The position numbers and the translations under genes are program-made. Positions 31,386 to 35,880 of a stretch of DNA of 35,880 nucleotides are shown here, piece by piece (position 1 is the first letter of the stretch; every line of letters begins with the position of its first letter). The DNA comes from Lawsonibacter sp. (GTDB lineage: Bacteria; Bacillota; Clostridia; Oscillospirales; Oscillospiraceae), in contig JAAWCR010000058.1 in assembly GCA_022793355.1 (NCBI GenBank), positions 1 to 35,880 on the forward strand. Reading direction: 5' to 3'. The notes under the pieces are model-generated. The model saw only the letters and a program-made list of their open reading frames with translations. It did no database searches and was not told the DNA's origin.

Positions 31386-31577
31386 ATGTTCTTTGGGAAC
31401 AACGGTTGGGGCGGCAACAGTGCGCTGTGGATCATCATTCTGATTATCATCCTGTTCGGCTGGGGCGGCAACGGCTGCAGCAACAACTGCGGCTGCAACA
31501 ATGGCTGCGGCTGCAACAATGGCTGCGGCTGCGGCAACGATTGCGGCTGTGGCTGCGACAACGACTGCGGCTGCTGA
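31386..31577 (+). CDS. 63-residue Cys/Gly/Asn-repeat membrane mini-protein
   Basis: The N-terminal half carries a hydrophobic helix ('SALWIIILIIILFGWGG') and the C-terminal half is a near-perfect run of CGCNNG-type units (residues 31-63, with about 11 Cys). It resembles small spore- or surface-associated Cys-rich proteins sometimes labelled chorion-class high-cysteine protein in clostridia; I do not know a function. GTGAGGTG precedes the ATG by 8 nt and a good terminator (31604-31629) follows. It lies between two minus-strand genes and is transcribed alone. The repeats may bind metal or form disulfides. Confidence 0.75.
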   Translation: MFFGNNGWGGNSALWIIILIIILFGWGGNGCSNNCGCNNGCGCNNGCGCGNDCGCGCDNDCGC

Positions 31578-31603
31578 CGCCAGCGCTACACACAGCGGAA
31601 AAG

Positions 31604-31629
31604 GCGGGGGAACCATCTCCCGCTTTTTT
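31604..31629 (+). terminator. Terminator of the Cys-repeat gene
   Basis: GCGGGGGA (31604-31611) and TCTCCCGC (31616-31623) pair with one G-T wobble, followed by TTTTTT. Confidence 0.85.
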
Positions 31630-31637
31630 CCAGCCGT

Positions 31638-32213
31638 TCAGAAGGACAGGCCCTCATCCTCACTGAGCAGTACGTCCACCCTGGCGTCGTGGGCCTCGGC
31701 GGGAACCCGGTCCTGAAGGACTGCCCTCCGGCACAGCCCCGCCGTAAAACCGCCGAAGCCCTCCAGCCAGCGGTCGTAATAACCGCCGCCGAACCCTAAG
31801 CGGCAGCCCCTCCGGTCGTAGCACACGGCGGGCACAAGCGCCAGGTCAATCTCCTCCCGAGCCAGCAGGGGACAGTCCTCCCCCGGCTCGGAGATGCCGA
31901 AGGACACCCGAACCAAAGGCTTGTCCGGGTCGTACCGGCGCACCTCCATCTGGTGTCCCGGCAGCATCCGGGGCAGGCCCACCGTCTTACCCCGGGCAAT
32001 CAACTCCCCAATCAGGCGGGCGGTATCCGGCTCCTTTCCGGGGATGCCCCAGAAGGCGAAGATGGTCTTGGCTGCCTCCACCTGGGGTAAGGCCAGAAAC
32101 CGGGCGAACAGGGCGCTGTCGCTCACCCGCAGCTCCTCCGGAGACAGCCCAGCCAGCCGCTCCCGCACCTGGCGGCGCAGCTCCTTTTTTTCCAAATCAA
32201 TAGCGGATGGCAT
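31638..32213 (-). CDS. 5-formyltetrahydrofolate cyclo-ligase
   Basis: This 191-residue cytoplasmic enzyme uses ATP to turn 5-formyl-THF into 5,10-methenyl-THF, salvaging the one-carbon pool. N-terminal 'KKELRRQVRERLAGLS' and the hallmark 'GCRLGFGGGYYDRWL' near the C-terminus are present. It overlaps the stop of the upstream DJ-1 gene by 17 nt, so the two are translationally coupled. The length is typical. Confidence 0.95.
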   Translation of the reverse strand: MPSAIDLEKKELRRQVRERLAGLSPEELRVSDSALFARFLALPQVEAAKTIFAFWGIPGKEPDTARLIGELIARGKTVGLPRMLPGHQMEVRRYDPDKPLVRVSFGISEPGEDCPLLAREEIDLALVPAVCYDRRGCRLGFGGGYYDRWLEGFGGFTAGLCRRAVLQDRVPAEAHDARVDVLLSEDEGLSF

Positions 32214-32742
32214 TTCGCACCTGCTCCGCCGCGCCCTTTCCCTTCAGCGCTTCCACCAGGGCCAGCCCGAAGTCAAAGGCGGAACCGGCGGCCCGGCCGG
32301 TGATAATCCTTCCGTCCGTTACAACGCCGCAGGCCACATCCGGCTTGGCCTGAGCGCCAGCGAGCTGCCCCTCCATCCCGGGGTAGCACACCGCCTCTTT
32401 TCCGATCAAATGCCCCCAGCGGCCCAGCAGCGTAGGGGCGGCGCAGATGGCGGCCACCCACAATTCCCGGTCCATGGCCTCTTTTACCAGTGTCTCTACG
32501 GCGGGCTCGGCCCCCAGGTTCTTCACACCCATACCGCCGCCGGGCAAAACCACCATCTCTGCCCGGGACAGATCCACGCTGTCCAGGGACAGGTCCGCCG
32601 CCACGGTGATCCCATGGCTCCCGGTGACAGTATCTCCCTGGAGGGATACCAGCGCGGTTTCAATGTCCGCCCGGCGCAGCAGGTCGGCGGGCGTCAGGGC
32701 TTCCGCCTCCTCAAAGCCGGGAGCTAACAGAATATATACCAT
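32197..32742 (-). CDS. DJ-1/PfpI family protein
   Basis: This 181-residue protein of the DJ-1/ThiJ/PfpI fold has an N-terminal 'VYILLAPGFEEAEALTPADLLRRA', a reactive Cys in 'VAAICAAPTLLG' at the nucleophile elbow and 'GRIITGRAAGSAFDFGLALVEAL'. Members act as chaperones, glyoxalases or deglycases. The ATG has TAGGAGG upstream. It is first in a two-gene operon with the folate cyclo-ligase gene. The exact activity is not predictable. Confidence 0.93.
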   Translation of the reverse strand: MVYILLAPGFEEAEALTPADLLRRADIETALVSLQGDTVTGSHGITVAADLSLDSVDLSRAEMVVLPGGGMGVKNLGAEPAVETLVKEAMDRELWVAAICAAPTLLGRWGHLIGKEAVCYPGMEGQLAGAQAKPDVACGVVTDGRIITGRAAGSAFDFGLALVEALKGKGAAEQVRNAIRY

Positions 32743-32800
32743 TAATTTTCCTCCTAATATACTGTTCCTGTGCGCTTTTCGCGACAGTCAGCTGCCTTCC

Positions 32801-33520
32801 CTACTTTTTCAGCCGCCTGCCCGCGGCTTTTATCAGCACCAGGGGGAGCTTGGCCATGCGTCCAGCCCGCTGGGGTTCCTTTTTCAGGCGGTAGGCCCAC
32901 TCCAGGCCCAGCTTCCGCCACCCCTCCGGGGCCCGCTCCACCCTGCCGGCGAACACATCCAGCGCGCCCCCCAGGCCGATGGCCATCCGGGCTCCGGTGT
33001 GCTTGCCCCACCGGGCCATCCACTTCTCCTGCTTGGGGGCCCCCAAACAGACGAAGAGCAGATCCGGCCGGGCGGCGGACACCTTCAGCAGCGCGGCCTC
33101 CTCATCCTTAAAATAGCCGTCCTGGGTACCGCACAGCTCAATATTGGGGCGCTCCTCCAGAATGCGCCGGCCGGCCTCCTCGGCCACGCCGGGCTTGGCC
33201 CCCAGCAGATAGAGCCGCCCGCCCCGCTGGTTGAGGCAGTCCAGCATATCGGCGGCGAACTCCACCCCGGGCACCCGGCCTTTCAGAGGTGTGCCCTGAA
33301 TTTTGGCGGAGTACACCACCCCGATGCCGTCGGGCAGCACCAGGTCCGCACGATTGAGCACATCGCGGAACTCCTCGTCCTTTTCCGCAGCCAGAATAAA
33401 CTCCGGATTGGGTGTAACGACATAGTGAAACCGGTCCTCCTCCAGAAGCCGCGCACCCGCCTGGGCCGCCTCCTCCCGGGTGAGGTCGTCAAAGGCAATG
33501 CCTAAAATTTCTTTTTTCAA
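32801..33520 (-). CDS. WecG/TagA/CpsF family glycosyltransferase
   Basis: This 239-residue membrane-associated enzyme transfers N-acetylmannosamine (or a related sugar) to undecaprenyl-linked GlcNAc in wall teichoic acid or polysaccharide synthesis. Motifs: 'VTPNPEFILAAEKDEEFRDVLNRADLVLPDGIGVV', 'GRVPGVEFAADML' and 'LLFVCLGAPKQEKWM', which are family signatures. Start TTG 33520 is chosen because GGAGGT lies 4 nt before it; no ATG is near. A possible promoter (TAGACT, 17 nt, TAAAAT) lies on the minus strand at plus 33645-33673. Confidence 0.9.
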   Translation of the reverse strand: MKKEILGIAFDDLTREEAAQAGARLLEEDRFHYVVTPNPEFILAAEKDEEFRDVLNRADLVLPDGIGVVYSAKIQGTPLKGRVPGVEFAADMLDCLNQRGGRLYLLGAKPGVAEEAGRRILEERPNIELCGTQDGYFKDEEAALLKVSAARPDLLFVCLGAPKQEKWMARWGKHTGARMAIGLGGALDVFAGRVERAPEGWRKLGLEWAYRLKKEPQRAGRMAKLPLVLIKAAGRRLKK

Positions 33521-33644
33521 TTGTACCTCCACGCACCCTGACGGCGCTCTCCTCCTCCGCCGCTGTTTTGCTCCCCTGAAAGTCTCCCCAGGAGGGCAGT
33601 CGCTCAAACAGGGACGGACATATTTTTCCTTATACTGTCTCCGT

Positions 33645-33758
33645 ATTTTACCATGAAATGCCGGAAAAGTCTATGAAAATTCCGTGAAGTATTTTTTAAG
33701 TTTGTAACCGTTTGTAACTGGCTTGTAACTTGACCCAAAACGTTCCCCGTTCTAAGAT
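33645..33758. promoter_or_regulatory. Divergent promoter region with three in-phase TTGTAAC repeats
   Basis: Three TTGTAAC heptamers (33702-33708, 33712-33718, 33723-33729) are spaced 10 and 11 bp. They run straight into the promoter TTGACC (33730-33735), 17 nt, TAAGAT (33753-33758) for the lipoprotein. In-phase direct repeats abutting a -35 suggest an OmpR-type activator. A minus-strand promoter, TAGACT, 17 nt, TAAAAT (33645-33673), points to the glycosyltransferase. Confidence 0.6.
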
Positions 33759-33808
33759 AAAATCGACAATATTTACCGGCTTTCGACCGCAAAAGAAAGG
33801 AGCCTACC

Positions 33809-35431
33809 ATGACCAAAACGCCGCGCGCAGCCCCCCTGCTTCCGCTGCTTCTGCTGTTTTGCCTGTTTGGCCTGACCTCTTGCCAGCAGGAAAACATGGA
33901 GCCGCCCCAAGAGCCGCCCCAGCCCCTTGCCCTCACCATGAGCCTGCAATACTACGACAAGCTGGGCAACTACCTGGAGGTGCCCACCCTCTCCGGAGGA
34001 GAACCGACGGAGGACCTGGCCCTTATCAGCCAGGAGCTGGACAGCTACGCCCAGGAGCTGCAAGCCAGGGTGGACGCGCTGAACACCTCCAACGAGCCGG
34101 GTTTTTTGCGCTGCCTGTGCCTCCCTGTCTCCGGGGAGCGGTATCTCAGCCTGGCGCTCTTTGAATACAGCGAACAGGCGGACAACCTCCTCACCGAGGG
34201 GCCGGCGCTGCACTCCTGGGTCTACGACCAGGAGGAGGGGCGGCTGGTAACGGAGGACGAGGCCCTCGCCATGGCCGAAACCACCTTGGATGAAATTTTT
34301 AAGCAAATACTCCGCCAGCACACATCCCCTCCCCGGTCGCCGGAGGAGCTGGATCTGCTGGGCTTCCTGCTAAGCAAGGAAGGAACGCCTACTTTCTTTC
34401 TCAATGCCTGGGTTCCGGTGACGGATGGGCAATTCTCCTATCTGTACACCTGGTCCCAGGGGGAACTGACGAGGTTATACACCTACGACCTGCCCTTCTT
34501 CTCCCTGAATCTGGACAGGTTTGACCCGCCCCTGTACCACCAGTGGTACTCCGACTGGAACAGCCAGCCCCCAGGGGGCTTTGACGACCCGCCCTTCAAT
34601 GAGTACACCATCCCCAAGCTGCTGGCCGAAGAGGCGATGGGCCTTCAAAGCACTTGGCACCCGGCTCCAGAGGTCCTGGCCCGTCACACCGCCGGGCCGT
34701 ACACCCTGCTGCTCATTCTTCAGGACAGCGGCGTCCATGTGGGCGGCTTTGGCAACCTGGCCCTGGGGGTGTGGGACAGCCGCGACCAGACCAACGGTGA
34801 CCTCTGGACCCTGGGCGGGGACTACGGGCTCTGCGCCTCCTGGGAGGAGGATGGGGCTTATTATCTGCTGTGCGCCAACACCAGCGCCGGCTCGGGCTGG
34901 GAGAGCAGCTCCGGGACCGGCTGGTTCCGGTTCGACGAAACCGGCCTGGAACAGCTCACCACCCTGCCCGATCTCGCTCGGGAGGCCCTGCCGGAGCTGC
35001 CTGATGACGCGCAGCTTTTCGACGATACATACGAGTACGACTGGCATGATGACCACAAAATTCTCCCCGTCCCCGGCGGTATGGAGCTGTACACCCGGAA
35101 CGAGGACTACAACGCGGCCCGCCCTGGTACTCGCCAGTGGGACTACACCGGCTTTGTCCCCCTCTCCCGGAATGCGGCGGAGTACGCTCCGGCGGCTCAA
35201 TTCCTCCGGGAGCGGCTGTGGGCCCGGGAACTGGAAGGGGACGACTACGCATCCTTTTTCGGCCCCTACCTGCACATCTCAGAGGTTTCCGCCGTCGAAA
35301 ACGGCTGGCGGTTTGGGATTGTGAACCGGGACTGGGACAGCAACGGCTTTCCGTCTCAGTTCACCCTCACCGTTACCCAAAGCGGGCAGGGCTGGACCAT
35401 ATTGGAGGATATTCCCGTCTCCGGCAACTGA
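33809..35431 (+). CDS. Large lipoprotein of unknown function
   Basis: This 540-residue protein has a lipoprotein signal peptide: a hydrophobic stretch 10-22 and the lipobox LTSC with Cys25. After it comes a Pro/Gln-rich linker ('QQENMEPPQEPPQPL') and a long domain rich in Trp, Tyr, Asp and Gly that I do not recognise. It is possibly beta-rich and ligand-binding. The ATG at 33809 has GAAAGGAG upstream. Its promoter is preceded by three in-phase TTGTAAC repeats, suggesting control by a two-component system, perhaps an envelope-stress regulon. It lies upstream of hbd, which has its own promoter, and no functional link is evident. Confidence 0.85.
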   Translation: MTKTPRAAPLLPLLLLFCLFGLTSCQQENMEPPQEPPQPLALTMSLQYYDKLGNYLEVPTLSGGEPTEDLALISQELDSYAQELQARVDALNTSNEPGFLRCLCLPVSGERYLSLALFEYSEQADNLLTEGPALHSWVYDQEEGRLVTEDEALAMAETTLDEIFKQILRQHTSPPRSPEELDLLGFLLSKEGTPTFFLNAWVPVTDGQFSYLYTWSQGELTRLYTYDLPFFSLNLDRFDPPLYHQWYSDWNSQPPGGFDDPPFNEYTIPKLLAEEAMGLQSTWHPAPEVLARHTAGPYTLLLILQDSGVHVGGFGNLALGVWDSRDQTNGDLWTLGGDYGLCASWEEDGAYYLLCANTSAGSGWESSSGTGWFRFDETGLEQLTTLPDLAREALPELPDDAQLFDDTYEYDWHDDHKILPVPGGMELYTRNEDYNAARPGTRQWDYTGFVPLSRNAAEYAPAAQFLRERLWARELEGDDYASFFGPYLHISEVSAVENGWRFGIVNRDWDSNGFPSQFTLTVTQSGQGWTILEDIPVSGN

Positions 35432-35453
35432 CCCAAAAATTTCCCATCCCCTC

Positions 35454-35536
35454 TTGCGTTCCCGGGCAAAAGCGGTTATACTGGTGTGCAAGAGAGCGGG
35501 GCCGGGAAACCGGCCAGTCCCGCCGGCGAGGCCGGC
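35454..35536 (+). promoter_or_regulatory. hbd promoter and two GC hairpins in its leader
   Basis: TTGCGT (35454-35459), 17 nt, TATACT (35477-35482). The leader contains GGCCGG, GAAA, CCGGCC (35500-35515), a stem with a GNRA-type tetraloop, and GCCGGC, GAG, GCCGGC (35522-35536). Both precede the AGGAGGAA ribosome site; they may protect the mRNA. Confidence 0.6.
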
Positions 35537-35563
35537 AATCACATATTTAGGAGGAATACAAGT

Positions 35564-35880
35564 ATGAAAGTAGCGATTTTCGGCGCCGGCACCATGGGCA
35601 GCGGCATTGCCCAGGTCTTTGCGGCCAAGGGCCACACCGCCCTGATGTACGCCAGCAGCGTGGCTTCCGCCCAGCGGCACAAGGACAATCTGGACAAATC
35701 CCTTCAGAAGCGGGTGGACAAGGGCAAGATGGACCAGGCCGCCAAGGACGCCCTGATGGCCAACGTGCTGGTGGAGGAGAAGTCCGCCGCAGCTGATGCC
35801 GACCTGATTATCGAGTGCGTCAAGGAGGACATGGTCACCAAGAAGGAGCTGCTGGGCGAGCTGGACGCTATGTGCAAAGA
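35564..35880 (+). CDS. hbd: 3-hydroxybutyryl-CoA dehydrogenase (N-terminal part)
   Basis: This is a partial gene running off the right edge. The N-terminal Rossmann motif 'VAIFGAGTMGSGIAQVFAAKGH' is diagnostic of the NAD(P)H-dependent 3-hydroxyacyl-CoA dehydrogenase used in clostridial butyrate formation (acetoacetyl-CoA to 3-hydroxybutyryl-CoA). The segment 'LIIECVKEDMVTKKELLGELD' matches the family. The ATG at 35564 has AGGAGGAA upstream and a promoter at 35454-35482. The first gene of a butyrate operon is the likely context; the rest is outside the window. Confidence 0.93.
   Translation, partial: MKVAIFGAGTMGSGIAQVFAAKGHTALMYASSVASAQRHKDNLDKSLQKRVDKGKMDQAAKDALMANVLVEEKSAAADADLIIECVKEDMVTKKELLGELDAMCK

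Noticed and set aside
31280-31616. Minus-strand Pro/Gln/Leu-repeat open frames
   Set aside because: Antisense of the Cys/Gly/Asn repeats at 31386-31577; no ribosome site and no terminator.

Overview
The window is GC-rich chromosomal DNA from a low-redox Gram-positive anaerobe, most likely a gut clostridium of the Oscillospirales (Flavonifractor / Intestinimonas / Lawsonibacter type). The evidence is strong GGAGG ribosome sites, frequent TTG and GTG starts, rubrerythrin, an SLH-domain surface protease, MATE and ECF transporters, the MltG/U32 and NrdR housekeeping genes, and a 3-hydroxybutyryl-CoA dehydrogenase at the right edge that suggests butyrate metabolism. The genus is an inference. There are no rRNA or tRNA genes, no CRISPR array and no intact insertion sequence.

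Layout, left to right. (1) 1-2536: the end of an ABC permease, its ATPase and a D-lyxose isomerase-like cupin. (2) 2537-4298: 1.8 kb of decayed, AT-richer DNA with a RhuM remnant, a diverged internal duplication, strong hairpins, a near-consensus promoter and one copy of a dispersed palindromic repeat. (3) 4299-8386: a LysR regulator, then an M20 amidohydrolase, a membrane transporter and a DUF554 protein, probably an operon for acylated amino acids. (4) 8629-9179: an XRE regulator and a tiny zinc-ribbon protein with overlapping stop and start. (5) 9206-12095: a coenzyme A cluster, coaX and an ECF S component facing away from coaBC across a shared palindromic promoter. (6) 12191-15080: MarR with its own operator, a MATE pump, then a LytTR regulator and a DUF3021-like membrane protein. 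(7) 15101-21316: rubrerythrin with a Fur-like box, purA, an S41 protease with SLH repeats and two CobW-type metallochaperone GTPases. (8) 21334-25188: an NSS symporter, a small locus that looks like a type I toxin-antitoxin pair, and the two-gene radical-SAM DNA-repair module. (9) 25200-26727: an MFS efflux pump behind a 12-codon leader peptide and competing hairpins. (10) 26851-35880: nrdR, gluQ, a small zincin, a U32 gene broken by one stop codon, mltG, a Cys/Gly/Asn-repeat mini-protein, 5-formyl-THF cyclo-ligase, a DJ-1 protein, a WecG/TagA glycosyltransferase, a large lipoprotein and the start of hbd.

The most interesting object is the roughly 280-bp stretch at 22713-22993. It holds a 25-residue membrane peptide gene missed by ordinary gene calling, its Shine-Dalgarno locked in a hairpin, and an opposing consensus promoter that would make an antisense RNA of about 100 nt. 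The second is the leader-peptide attenuator in front of the MFS pump (25200-25416). Several intergenic regions also carry clear operator-like symmetry: the MarR palindrome, the coaBC/ECF palindrome, a Fur-like box, an AAAATTCCCC/GGGGAATTTT palindrome around a -35 element, and three in-phase TTGTAAC repeats.
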